A stretch of DNA of 64,000 bases from Ricinus communis (taxonomy: Eukaryota > Streptophyta > Magnoliopsida > Malpighiales > Euphorbiaceae). Shown here in pieces: positions 22,501 to 35,300 of the stretch. Position numbers and translations under genes: made by a program. Below the pieces are notes generated by a model, which worked only from the letters and a program-made list of their open reading frames with translations, was not told the DNA's origin and did no database searches. Every line of letters starts with the position of its first letter. The stretch's first letter is position 1. The stretch spans positions 3,038,001 through 3,102,000 of the forward strand of contig NC_063264.1 of the NCBI RefSeq assembly GCF_019578655.1, written 5' to 3'.

Positions 22501-25500
22501 GAATGATAAGAACTTGGAAGATAAAGAAAAAAATCAAAAATTGAAGAATTTTAAGAGACAATTTTTGTTTTAAAACCTTAAGAGATAAATTAAAGTTTAA
22601 TATTCTAGTGCTTTTCAGGAAAAAAAGAAGAAGTTTAATTTAGCAGTGAAGAATATGGCTAAGCCCATGGACTCTAAATGAAACTATTCCTACAATTTCC
22701 CTGTGATTATGGCTGAAACCAGAATTCATTTCAACACTGAATTAAGGAACATAATAGATTCGTTGGGCCAGTTTGGTCTCGTCCAACGAAAAAATCACTT
22801 CAAATGGGCCTCGACGGGGATCGCTAAATTTGCTAGTTTTCATTTGTTGTCTATAGACCTGTTGGTGATTTGGGTACTCGCCCAGCCCGCTCAAACCATC
22901 CGAGAATGTTTTAGGCTCGAGCATATATCTTTTATTTTAAGTCTGCTCTCAACCTATAAAAAAGTTTGATTATTTTTTAGACTGTGCGAGAAAATATTAG
23001 CTCAATCTAATTCAAAAATTATAAGATGAAATGTTTAATTTTTTTTTTTTTTTATGACGAACTAGGTTGCTCAAAAACATTAAGCCCCTGTAATCATATC
23101 GAATTTAGATTTAGACTTAAAAAGTTCAAATCTAATCAAGAAGTAATCATTTCATTTTTAATTTCACAATCAGCTCATTTTTCGCTGCTTATTTAAAAAA
23201 TATTTTAATATATATAATTTTTAATTTTTAAAATAAGTTTTTATATAATTCGGTTTAATTTCACATCTCTTATATACAAGATTAAATTTGATTTGATTCA
23301 TATTTATAAAACATACAATTTATTTGGTAGATATGATTTGATTCGATTGAAATAATTTATTAATTAAGAAGATATAGTAATTATTTCATTTTATTATTAA
23401 GATGGGGTGGGTGTGGGGACAATAACTAGGCATTCAGAATTTAGAAATTATAGGACCAAATGGGAAATAAACTTACAGGTACCACTGCCAGCAGTAGGTC
23501 AAAACTGTTGACTCCCCCCAAAAAAAGTGGCCTACCAAATTTAGGAAGCACTATATGATAATTATAATTCTTTGCATATACGCTTTTATTCTTCGTGGAT
23601 ATGATATTTCAATTCAATTAATCATCTTTTTCATTGAATTTTATTTCCCTATCTAACAATGGTTAGGAGCAAGTCTTCTTCATCTAGATGGAAGAATTTA
23701 TTATATTGTTGTCATTTTTCTTTTATTGGAGATTTTATGAATTGTTAACTGCACAGTAAAAATAGTTATTTTATTAATATTTTTTTTTTATTTATAATAC
23801 ATTTAATAGAGAAGAAAGACTTAAGTATAAGATTTCTAAAGAGAAAAATACTATTTCTAAGTAATTTAAATTTGGAATACCATTTTCATTGATAGCGATA
23901 GAAAGAATTTAAAAACTTTCAAATTGAGTCGCTTACAAATCGTATATTTCTTCTTCACCTGTAACCCAAATTTGATATAATGATGCAGGACTATTCTAGT
24001 CTAATCTTGATCCTTTAGCTTTATGAAGAAAAGAAAAAGAAGAGGGAAAAAAGAGACTCTGTTTGTGTTTGTATGTGGTGTGCTATGAACTAGTTTCCTG
24101 TTGTTACAGTAGCCGTATTCAATGTTCTGTCTAATCTTATTATGATCTTTCAGAATGACAGAAATCGCCGAAATTCATATTTGAATGAGCCTGACTGCAC
24201 AAATAGGCCTCCAACTTATCCATTCTTCACCTACAGTTTGAGATTATCCTTACGGCAAAATGCACTTTTAACCTCTTCAACTTTTCAGAAAATGCTAGCA
24301 ACAGCATACTCTTTCAACATAGTCGCCATCCAATTAATTTTGAATGGAAAGGCAGTAACCCATTTGGGAATTGCTGGTTGGAAGGGAAAAAGCTACTTAT
24401 TTGGGTGTTTCGTTAAATGGGCATTCTGATTTTGTGACACTTCTTGCAAAACTGAGTTTTTTCCAGTAATATTTTGTTAGTTATCAGTAAGAGGGAGAAT
24501 ACCTACTGGACAGTGTTACCAGTTTTTTCATTTAAAATTATAGAAAAGGAGTTCTACTAGTGTTCATATATCATGTGATATGCACTAGTTGGATACACAC
24601 TTCTTCCTCACTTGTCCTTATTTGGTTGTTGAGGAATATATATATATATGCAAACAAATTGTATTTTTGAATTCCAAAATCCGTCATTATTCTTGGATTG
24701 GCACTCGAGGAAAAAAGAATTTTATATATATGACAAAACCATTGATGAATAAGACATGACTGAGAGTTGAAAAACTATAGACTTCACAAGTCCTTTCTTT
24801 CTCTCTTTTTTCCATTTCTAGTTGACTCAAGAATGTAATGACATATATATATGTAGCTTACTCCAAACCAGCTACTTGCCAATGGAAAATAATCTCCATA
24901 TCCACAGAACAATATAATCACAATTAATAGTTCAAATATTAAAATATATCTGTAATTATAATTAAGTTTCAGACCCACATAAATTAATTCTTTGTTTTTT
25001 TTCCTCTCTTAAAAAAATGCATTGAAGAGGTAATGGGGTCAACAGAGGAATCAAATAAAATTATGAAAAGGATGTGGGCTCAGAAGGAGAAACGACCCTT
25101 GAATAAATTAAGAAATATATGACTATACCTTCTTATAAAAAGTCTCTGTGTTCTATAAATATGCATACATTAAGTTCAAAGGTAAGGTTTTTGCCCGAGA
25201 GGGCCTTCCTTTAGCCATAGTGTTATATTATAATGAAGTTATCATTATTTAGATTCTATCAAGAAAAAGTATGCTATTATTATACCCTATTATTTTGACT
25301 TCCCCATGATTGCATTTAGTTTTCTTTTCTTGTCATGCGATGAGATAATAAAGAGAGAGAAAAGAAAGAGCTCTATAGCTACGGCGATCTTCAAATCATA
25401 AAAACCACAATAAACTTTCTTTCTTTTTTCTCTTCAAGAAAAGAAATATTAGTAATTTAATTACATCAATTGTGAACTTTGTGATTGAAATGACAATAGG

Positions 25501-27860
25501 GTTTTGATGGCTAATCTTCTTCTGTATATTCATCGTGAAATAATAAGAAACTATGGAGAAAAAAAAAACAATGATATGAGAAATTATAGTTCACGCCCCA
25601 ATGATGTTCTTAAGGAAATAATGATTAGTTAGTAGGGATGATTCATGATTAGAATATTCATCATTAACTAAATGGAAGATAGACCAAGAAACTTTGGCTA
25701 AGAGAGAAAAAGAAAAAGAAAGATTGTGGATGTCCTTTTTATCAATCATTAATCTTAAGTGCTAACTACCTTTCAAAGTGACTTTTCCTGCGCCCCACGC
25801 ACGCCTTGCTTCAAAGCCATCATAGTCACTACAAAAGCAAATTTTGTATTGTTTGATTTATATACAATTAGTATTATAATATGTAACATAAGTTTTGATC
25901 CATGCCTAGCTGACTTTAATGACTTATCATGAAAATATAGCTCGAGGTCCTTTTGACAATATAGCATTTTTCTGGTACGACCCTGATCATATTAATATTA
26001 TTTGTCAAGTTGGGGAGCCTTAGATAATGTTAAATATTTATGCTCTTCTTCTTAATTATTATCAACACCCCAGGCGATCAATGCCAATGGTGCTTTTGAT
26101 TTTTGATTTGAGATCAAACACTTGAGGTCATGTGTGTAACAGGCCAAAAGATTTTTCAAAATCCTTTACCTTTTTCAATATGTATTACCCACTTGCTGCA
26201 TTTTTATAATGTTGAGCATTCATATTGATATTTATTTCCAATATGAGAACCTCCACCATCTCGCACCAGTAAAGCCAAGAATGATCACATCCTAGAAGAG
26301 GAAAATTATTAGATAATTAAATTATTCGTCCGTGATCTAAATTTATTATCTCCAAGTACTGCATTTTATCACCAAGAGCAACAACGGAGACTTTTATTAG
26401 CATCATAATCATAGTGATGCTGATGTATCATCGATCTATCAATGGCGGTTATGCAGTAAAGACACTTAACTGTGATTACAAGTGAAAACACTATTCGGAA
26501 ATAAGTGTTGAGTTTATCTATCATTAATCAACGATAAAATACCGACTGTATAATATGGAAACAAATAAATATTAAATTATTAAAATTTAGAGATAAAAAT
26601 TGAACCCAAATAGTAATAGAATTCGGCGATTCAACGGCGGAAATATCCATCACTAAAGGGACAGTTTATTTAATAATGGTATACACTAAGCAAGCATACC
26701 ATCACCTTTATGAAGAGAATAGGAGGTCAAATAAAATAGTCAACTATTTATTGGAAGATTATGTTTTTGTTTTTGTTTTTTTACATTGCAAGCGATGATA
26801 ATGTTTTCAAAAGAAAATAGTGTCTATCTATTTGTCAATTGGCATATTACCCAAGTTGTAGATTTTTTTTTTTTTTTCCTTCCTCTTCCTTGGACCACTT
26901 CCATTTGCTGTTCGTCCTATGTAACCCAGTTGCTTGGTTTACAGCAGTGTCCGTAGTTCTGATACAGGCCAATTTTCAAGAAAAGAATATGGAATGACAG
27001 GAAAAAGAGACATAAACAATTAGAAGAAGAAAGAATTCTTGAACTTAACAAAAGTTATTTTCTTAGATTCCAAGATTCTTACCACCGTCCCTAATATTGA
27101 ATTATATCCAAGTGCTTATTTTCTACATCTATGTGATTCTAATTGGAGTCGCTATATTCATGTAAAACAAACTTTGTTCGTTCTCTGGTCAGTTATTCGT
27201 TAAAACACCACCAGAACAAAAGTGTCTATCCAGTTTTTTTTTTTTTTTTTTTTCATTTTTTTAAGCTATATTACAAAAAAATAAATAAATAAATAAAAAG
27301 AGGGTCATATTAAGAAAAGCTTATCTTACATGCGGTAATTAAAATATAATTTTCTGATAATATTAATTACCAATCATATTTAATATGAAGGGGATGTGGA
27401 TTCTGGAACCTCAAGAAAGCATGAAAGAGCACTATGGAAGCATAGATTATCTCTGAAAAAAAAAAAAACTAAAAATCTTTCAACATGAAAACCATATTCT
27501 CATGGAAGAACACTACTGTTAGCAAGCTTGTGATATCAACACATATATAAAAATTAATATTTCAGGTATCGAAGCCACTAAAAGGGAAATTCTTTTTGCC
27601 TACTGCTTTGTTGAAAACAACTTCTCCACCCATATTTTTGTTAATGTGGGTGCTGTTTTTGTTTCTTTAATATTGCTTTTGTTAACAAGATTAAGACAAA
27701 ACATAAACCAAGATTCACGAAATTTTATATTAATTGATTTAACGATAAAAACAAAGGAAGCCTTGTAAGGAATCCTCTTGTTTCTGGAGCCACATCTCCC
27801 TATACTCTGAGTTGACAAGTCACCACAATGACCTGCCTACTTAAAATATTTATTTTAACA

Positions 27861-27895
<35 letters not shown>

Positions 27896-28239
27896 ATTAT
27901 ATTATATTTGGTTGAAAATATTTGTATATATATATATAGCCAATAAGTTTGTTCAGGCGTGTAGCTAACCCACAAGAGAATTCAACTCGGCTGTTAAATT
28001 GGTGCAAAACCCAAGTCAGTTTTTACATGAGATTTATGAAAGACAAATAAATCTGGGTTGCATATCCTTGATGAGAAGCTAAAACCCTTGATCATCTTCA
28101 CTGGGTATTCACGTACAAATTAATACAATTGCTCTCAGTTCATATATTTGACATTAAAGGAAGTCTGGAATTTATAATCATAAGATAACCTAATTAAAGC
28201 AATTGTGTTGTGTGTACTGCAAAATATATATATATATAT
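22501..28239. other. Long intergenic region upstream of IPT
   Basis: No gene was recognised in 5.7 kb. It is AT-rich with homopolymer runs and a (TA)n tract at 27864-27892. Two stretches of more normal composition, 22640-22980 and 24100-24480, have open frames (22703-22969 and 24142-24429, plus) without known domains. They may be remnants of non-autonomous transposons, but I could not find terminal repeats. Distal control elements of IPT may lie here; none can be named. Confidence 0.4.
27864..27892 (+). repeat. (TA)n microsatellite
   Basis: A perfect TA run of about 29 bp in the intergenic region upstream of IPT. Confidence 0.9.
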
Positions 28240-28272
28240 GGGCGTGGGTGTGGGTGTGGGTGTGAGTGTGGG
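28240..28272 (+). promoter_or_regulatory. G-quadruplex-type GGGTGT repeat in the IPT promoter
   Basis: GGG triplets at 28240-28242, 28246-28248, 28252-28254 and 28258-28260 are separated by three-base loops, a canonical intramolecular G-quadruplex motif. A fifth run lies at 28270-28272. The repeat starts right after a (TA)n run (28223-28239) and ends about 60 bp before the TATA box at 28333. Such repeats may be simple microsatellites; a regulatory role is inference. Confidence 0.6.
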
Positions 28273-28332
28273 ATTACCAGTGGAGCCGGTTGTAAAGGGA
28301 TTACTGCTAGTTGTATGTGGGTAGGAGTAGAC

Positions 28333-28340
28333 TATAAATA
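28333..28340 (+). promoter_or_regulatory. Candidate TATA box of IPT
   Basis: TATAAATA sits in a less AT-rich surround, upstream of the CT-rich leader and the IPT start codon. Transcription would then begin near 28365. The leader to the ATG at 28966 would be about 600 nt unless spliced: a possible intron runs from a donor at 28662 (AAAG then GTGGGTATG) to an acceptor at 28902-28903 (ACAG). Confidence 0.5.
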
Positions 28341-28965
28341 CCACCATGCTTTGCAAGTGATATGCATCACCTCATGTCAAAACCGTTCCTCCACAAAAAT
28401 CCATATAACAATTTCATTCAAGTGCTGCCTTATCATACATCTTTTTCAAGCATAATTTTAAAATTCCTCAATTCTGTTATATAAGCTATTTGTTGGTGCT
28501 CAACCACAGGATCCCACTGCCTTCAGCCCTTTCTTCCAAGTTCCTCACCTCTTTCTTCCTTTCTTTCGACTTCCACTCTCTCTTCCTCGCTCCCCGTCCC
28601 AAGAAAAAAAAAAGGAGACCTTCTACGGCTCCCCAGTTCGCCGCATATTTGATACATAAAGGTGGGTATGGTGGTCCAGAAAAATTAAAATATGTGGGGT
28701 AATTTTGGTTTTGCATTTTAAAATATTGTACGGTATGGGCTAAAAGTGCAACTTTGTATAGAGTTATGTTCAATGTTACCGTTCTTTTTTTCTTTTTTCT
28801 TTTTTTTTTTTTGTGTTCCTCGGAGGTTTTTCCGTTGAAATTTTATTACTGGCAACTACCCATATTGATTCAAAAATTCTAATACACTCTTTTATACTGA
28901 CAGGTGCGAGACATATAAGTATTTATATATATATTATTGCTTTTTCTTCTCTGGTCAACTCAATT

Positions 28966-29940
28966 ATGAATATGAGACTTTCGGCTTCTATCCAAATGCA
29001 AATACAGCCCCTCGTGAATTTCCAAAGGGCCCTGAACATGGAACCTTTTTTTCGCCGAAAAGATAAGCTCGTCTTTGTTGTAGGTCCAACGGGCACCGGC
29101 AAGTCAAGACTTGCTATTGACATAGCCACCCGCATCCCGGCTGAGGTGGTCAATTGTGACAAGATGCAAGTTTATAAAGGCCTCGACATTGTCACTAATA
29201 AGGTCACTGAAGAGGAGTGTCGTGGGGTGCCTCACCATTTGCTTGGCGTAGTAGAACCTGATGATGATTTCACTTCTGATGATTTTCGGCTTCATGCCTC
29301 TAATGCACTCGACTTGATTAGGGCTCGTGATCGGTTACCAATCATTGCTGGTGGATCAAATTCATTCATTGAAGCTTTAGCTAATGATGATCCTCAATTT
29401 CGATTAAGGTATGAATGTTGCTTTCTCTGGGTGGACGTGTCTTTACCAGTGTTATATTCATTTGTGTCGGAGCGAGTTGATCGAATGGTAAAAGCTGGAT
29501 TGATTGATGAGGTGAGAAATATATTTGATCCTATAAATACTAATTATTCACGAGGAATCAAACGTGCGATTGGTGTTCCTGAATTAGATCAATTTTTTCG
29601 CTATGAGGACATTGTAGATGCCAAAACTCGGGGTAAGCTTCTTGACACATCAATTGCAAAAATTAAAGAAAATACGTGTACATTGGCATGTCGTCAATTG
29701 CAAAAAATCCATCGACTTCACAACCGATGGAGTTGGAACATGCATCGCATAGACGCAACAGAAGTTTTTATTAGAAATGGAGAAGAAGCTGAAGAAGCAT
29801 GGGAGAAACTCGTGGCAGGGCCTAGTGCCATGATAGTCGAGCAGTTCATTTATGATATAGATCGCCGTATAACTCCGATTGTGCCATCAGAAGCTGTAAC
29901 TATGATGCCCATTCCTATTCCTGCCATGGCGACTCGATAA
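28966..29940 (+). CDS. IPT5: Adenylate isopentenyltransferase (cytokinin synthase), intronless
   Basis: It transfers an isopentenyl group from dimethylallyl diphosphate to N6 of ATP or ADP, the first step of cytokinin synthesis. The frame is open from 28813, but the ATG at 28966 gives 324 residues, close to the usual 320-340. The next 50 or so upstream codons are AT-rich and resemble leader. Visible features are the P-loop GPTGTGKS (40-47), the Asp65 region (VNCDKMQVYKGLDIVTNK), GVPHHLLG (87-94), IAGGSNSFIEAL (127-138), FLWVDVSLPVL, SRGIKRAIGVPEL and ENTCTLACRQLQKI near the C-terminus. The N-terminal 30 residues are short and basic and could be a plastid transit peptide. Similarity from memory is highest to Arabidopsis IPT5, including MQIQPLVNFQ-like and PFFRRKDK-like starts. 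IPT5 and IPT1/IPT3 are close relatives, so the symbol is a best guess. It is single-exon, as are plant ATP/ADP IPTs. Confidence 0.93.
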   Translation: MNMRLSASIQMQIQPLVNFQRALNMEPFFRRKDKLVFVVGPTGTGKSRLAIDIATRIPAEVVNCDKMQVYKGLDIVTNKVTEEECRGVPHHLLGVVEPDDDFTSDDFRLHASNALDLIRARDRLPIIAGGSNSFIEALANDDPQFRLRYECCFLWVDVSLPVLYSFVSERVDRMVKAGLIDEVRNIFDPINTNYSRGIKRAIGVPELDQFFRYEDIVDAKTRGKLLDTSIAKIKENTCTLACRQLQKIHRLHNRWSWNMHRIDATEVFIRNGEEAEEAWEKLVAGPSAMIVEQFIYDIDRRITPIVPSEAVTMMPIPIPAMATR

Positions 29941-30713
29941 GTAGAAATATTCAGATTGACTAATAATCAATCATCCATCACCCATTTATATGTAATCGTT
30001 GCCACACACCAATTATACACTGCTCAGCTTACAACAAGTGATGATCAGTTCGCCTTTCATTAATCAGACAATTTTGCTATTGTATGTATGTATCATGAAG
30101 AATAAAGTTAAAAAATAATTAAGACAAGGTAGTCTTAAGAGCTGTTGCTCCAAGGGGAGCACTTAATTTAGATGATCAAGTTACTCGACTGGACTTTGGG
30201 AAATGCGAGAGGGGAAGTGTTTCCTTTCCCTTCTTACTTTTCCTCCTGTTATTTTGTGTAATTTTACCGTTGGAAGTGAAGTACTGAGGTGGTTAATTTA
30301 GTTAATACCTACAATCTGGTTGCTGTACGAATGAGGAAATCAATCTAGAAGACGGAGCTGATTGTCCGTACTAGCGTGTGGTGCACCCGCATCAATCAAG
30401 ATACAGTACCACACTTGAATGGGACACGCACATGTTTGTGATTTGCAGCTGTATTTTTATTTTCATTTCTATTTTCTGTAATTTTTTTTTTCTTTTCACC
30501 AGGACAGCTTCATGGTATATATACGATGAAGATTGGAATATCTTAAGCTGTGTTACCTTTTCTAAATAAATATTTACCAATCATGCAATTTTATTAGAAA
30601 TCTTGAATAGGACCACCTTTAAATACTTCTAATTTGTGAATAAAATCATTTTTACTAATACATAATACAAATTTTTAGCCAATAATAGATGCTTATTTCA
30701 GTATTCTTTTTCT

Positions 30714-30716
<3 letters not shown>

Positions 30717-30750
<34 letters not shown>
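30717..30750 (+). repeat. (AT)n microsatellite
   Basis: A perfect AT run of about 34 bp, about 0.8 kb downstream of the IPT stop codon. Confidence 0.9.
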
Positions 30751-30755
<5 letters not shown>

Positions 30756-32282
30756 ATTCCATCACATGATTAATCTCCACTAATAATTAAACGAGCAATG
30801 TGGGGCGAGAACCTCTTGATTTGATGCTGATATATTGTTCCTGATTAAAGTTGATGGACGGGAGGGATCAACGGCTGTGATTGAAATTCATCTCTCTATG
30901 TGTATCTATGCGTGAAAGGGTAGATTTGCCCCTTGAACTTGTAAGGCCTAGACCAAATGAACCCAAAATGTTAATTGATTTATAATCTAATTACAACAAA
31001 CATTTGAGCGTGTAGCATTCGCTCAATAGAATACTATTTTTATTTTCGTTTTATAATATTAATTATGTTGTTTAACTTTTTAAAGCTTAACAATGACTTT
31101 TTTGATAGTTCATATTTAAATAACAAAAGATTTCATTCATGTTCAATGAAAATTTTTCGTTTCAATATTGTTTTTTCTTTTCTTTTCAGAAGCAAAACTA
31201 ATGAATTTTTTTTTATAAGAAAACTATTGAAATTAAGTTGATAAAAGTAAAATTAATAGAAAAAAGGAAAGATACCCATGGGAGAGGATGTTTAATTTGT
31301 TAATTAAAATAATTACTTGCTTTCCTTAGAAAAAATAATGATGCGCAATTTCCGTTTTCTTTAAACAGTTGGGTCTAATTGAGCCAGAAATCATAAATTT
31401 TGGGTTAATTTGGACGGAAAGCTTATGTTGAGTTTTTTCAGGGGCCAACTTGGCCGTTTATCCTATGCAACATACAAATGGGAATATTGAAAAATGAAAA
31501 AGAAAAAGTAAAGGAAAAAAAAAAAGACAACTTAATTTGGTGTGACCCATATAATTGTCTTGTCAAGCTACAATGACTCCAACTGTAGAATAGAATATGG
31601 TGGGGTTTTATACCCACTAACCACCCTCCATATTAAAAGGTATAGAGTAAACCCACATTACAAATATAATACACACAAAATAAAAAATAAATAAAATCAC
31701 AAAATTATATATATAAAAAAAATGATATAGTTACCTAGTTGATACTCTCAATTTTTTCAAAAAAAAATTAAAAAGTTTTAAATTCGAGTTTTTTAATTAA
31801 TAAATAATTATTAGAATTTATCATTTTTATTATTGATATTAAGAAATTATTATCTTCATCGTATAGTTTATGATTGCTAGAGTCCACTTAATAGAAATTA
31901 AAATTAGGAAAGAAGGAAAAGAAAAAAAAACTTATCTTTGGGTCCAAGTTTGACACTAGAGGAAAAAGAAACTGGTATAAGAAGAGTCAAAATCAACTTT
32001 ATACAGGTAGAAGCTTAATCTTGGCTTTGCATCTTCATGTCCAAAAAGGAGACTAGGAATTCTAGATTTTCACAATCATGGGTATCCATCTTCTTCTTCT
32101 TTTTCCTCTTTTATGTTCTTTTTTCTTTTTTGTTTTTGGGCCACCGAATTGAAGTCCTTAGGCATCTATATTCATTCCATTTTTCATGGTTTTAGTAATG
32201 CCACAAAAAGGCATTTGTCATAATTTTAGGTAAATTTTTTATGTTCTAATCAACACATATATCGCTCTACTAGAAGAAAATA

Positions 32283-32358
<76 letters not shown>
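32283..32358 (+). repeat. Long (AT)n microsatellite
   Basis: A run of about 76 bp of AT dinucleotides with a single TG interruption, the longest simple repeat in the window. Its self-complementarity allows hairpin or cruciform extrusion. Confidence 0.9.
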
Positions 32359-32361
<3 letters not shown>

Positions 32362-35300
32362 CCCTTATTTATTTTTAAAATTGAAAAGATATCGTTATAA
32401 ATTGTATAAATCCTGCATATATTGGATCAATATTTTTAAATTGTATGAAAATAGTGAATAAATATGAGATAATAATATAAATGGTAATTCTATTTATAAA
32501 GTGGCTAAATTGATACACAGTTAAAATTGAAGGATTGAAATAAAACTAATTAGAAATTTAAGAGCAAAATAAAATTAAATATAAAATTCAATTACTATAT
32601 CATTATTAGCCAATATATCTTTTATTTTTAAAAATATTTATGATATTTGGTGTTACAATATATATAGTTATTTCATTTGCTCAATTATTAAAAGGATAAA
32701 AGAATGCTAATAATATCCACAATTTTGGACTAAAAGTAGCAATTGATAGGGAGGGAAGCTATCCAATAGTTTGTATATCAATGGAAAAAATTGCACTTAA
32801 TTGGGTCATCAATCAAGAATAAGATGAGCAATCGACATAGCAATGCTTAATTATTAATTTATTTTTACTAGTTTGAACCATGTGGTGTATCTCTTAAAGC
32901 TATCTATAGTTTGCAAAAGATATGTAGGTTTAGACCTTAGACTTTTACTGTATTAGAATAAGAATAGCAACCTATCTAAGTTTAAAGGCACAACCTGAGT
33001 TGCTAATTCAGAAAAGAAAATTTACATTATCAGTAATCAGTATCAAAGAAAGCTTAAGCTGATATCACCACAGCCCTGCCCACTTAAATAAATTATATTC
33101 TTGAGAAATAAAATGATTGGATAAGTGATATCTTCCATAACCAGGCAAGCATCTCCTGGAGTTAGTGACTCACCATATATATATAAATATAGCATGCATC
33201 TTAAGTTAGTGCATTCAGGGTAGCTAGCTATGGATGCTGGTAATTGGGTCTTGTCAATGAACATAAATCTTACGGACATGTACTATGTACTACCTATGAC
33301 AATCTCTTGTTCTCATGCAATAGCCATATACGTATAAGAAGTTCATTCACTACCAAGATACTGGAGAGCTTAATTATTAATTTGCTTCTTTATTCTCTGC
33401 AAACATCGCATTCACAGATTCTTTGGCTCTTTTCTTTTCCGTTCGATCATGCAAATCTTTATAGCTAGCTTGCAATGAGCAAAATCCTTATCTGAGGATG
33501 TGAAAACTGAAAAGGACCCTTTATTATTTTGTATATATATATAATTTTTAATTATGAAATATCACTTTGTAATTTCTCGATGGTACTAGTGATTTTAGAT
33601 GCACGCATTTGAATTTTAATCATGCTGTTACTATTTTTTTAATTATTAGATATAATATATTGCTGGGCAAGTTATCATTATCCATATATAATTGTTACTT
33701 TTATTATTTCATTTATCTATGAACTATCAATATATCCATTTATTACTATTTTATTGTATATTTCAATAGGATTAATATTTAAACTAAGGATATGACTCAA
33801 TATCAATCAAATGAAATGATTCTTGATGAATTTGAGATGAGGCACATTCAAGGTGAAACTTATCCTTTTCTTAACTTTTGCTTAATATAATTCATTGCAC
33901 TTGAGATACGTGACCATCAACAACTACTATTTAACCAACATCCCTGTAAGTACTACCCATATAATCCTAATAAAATCAAGTTTTAGAACATAATCTACAC
34001 ATATAATTGTATACTCTCTCTATCCCATTAATAGAAACTCATATAAAGTATCTATTAATGTGTCGAGCTATTGATCATGGACCCAACAGTATCCCATTAA
34101 AGTGGCTCTCATATCATTAGGAATTTAGGTCATCCCCTTCAAGGATTGTCATGTTATATTCGTGTGTCTTTGAGCAGTCCTCATGTCTTTTCCCACGTAT
34201 TTATGTCTTCACTCTCCACATATTATCTACTATAACGTTATTATCTCAAGAACCCTATACATCGATGGGGATAAGAAAGAAAAATAAAAAATGTAACCTT
34301 CACATCGTAACACCTTAGCTGTACTTGGTAGCTTCATTAGTTATTTTTTCTACACTAGTTAAAAAAAAGATGGAGGAAATAAGAAAGATGTTCACCGGTT
34401 CCTTCTTATCTTTATGAATAGAACTGTTAACTGCATTAACTTAGCCTATGAATAATACAATTTAATTTATGCAGAAAACCTTAGCTGTTTCTTTCACTTT
34501 CAGTGTTCAAGCAGCTGCAATGAGCCTGTAAGGCATCATTCCATTAGGTTGCAGATGAAGCAAGAAATCAATTAAGTTGCCAGCAGATTTTAATTTTACT
34601 TTTGTTCAGTGAATAATTTTCCACGTAAACATGAATAAAGTTAACTTTTCATAAAAATCTAAAGGATATGAATGTTTATATTCTTTTCCAAATCTTGGGA
34701 CTACACATATATATTTAGTATCAAAAGAATTAACTTGAAAATGAACCTGCGGAGTGTACAGTTTATGCAGTTTTCTCTGTCAGTAAATAATATTCTAGGG
34801 ACACATAAAGAACACGGAGTGTGTAGAACTTTCGACCATTTCTTTTGGTTACAAATTATGGAATCAATAAATTGTGAACTTGTCTTTTGGGGATTCAATG
34901 TTCCATCCCATGAGAAGGGGAAAGCCTTTTTCTTTCCATGCCAAAGTTCCGTACAATATATTCCATTATAGGCATATATGTAGTTTGTTCAACACATTTA
35001 TGCTCTTATACTTTTACTTTTTGAGCACCTTTTTTTCCCCTTGACACGACACTAAAAGAACTGAAATTGTACCAAGAGTTCTTTTTTTTCTTTAGAACAT
35101 AGAAAGAGAACCTCACATCTACAGATTTAACTTGATAATATCATATTTTAATTTGCAAGTTCTAGTTAGAATCGTATTAATAAAATTTTGAAACAAAAAT
35201 CAAGGAATTATAGCTGTTATCATTTGATAACCAGGTAGTAATAAGGGAAGAATTATGGTTCTTAAAAGTAATTTTATTGACACAATCATTATAATTAAAA

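Noticed and set aside
28490..28773. Open frames on both strands in the IPT leader region
   Set aside because: They arise from low-complexity CT/GA sequence and have no protein-like motif or plausible start context.
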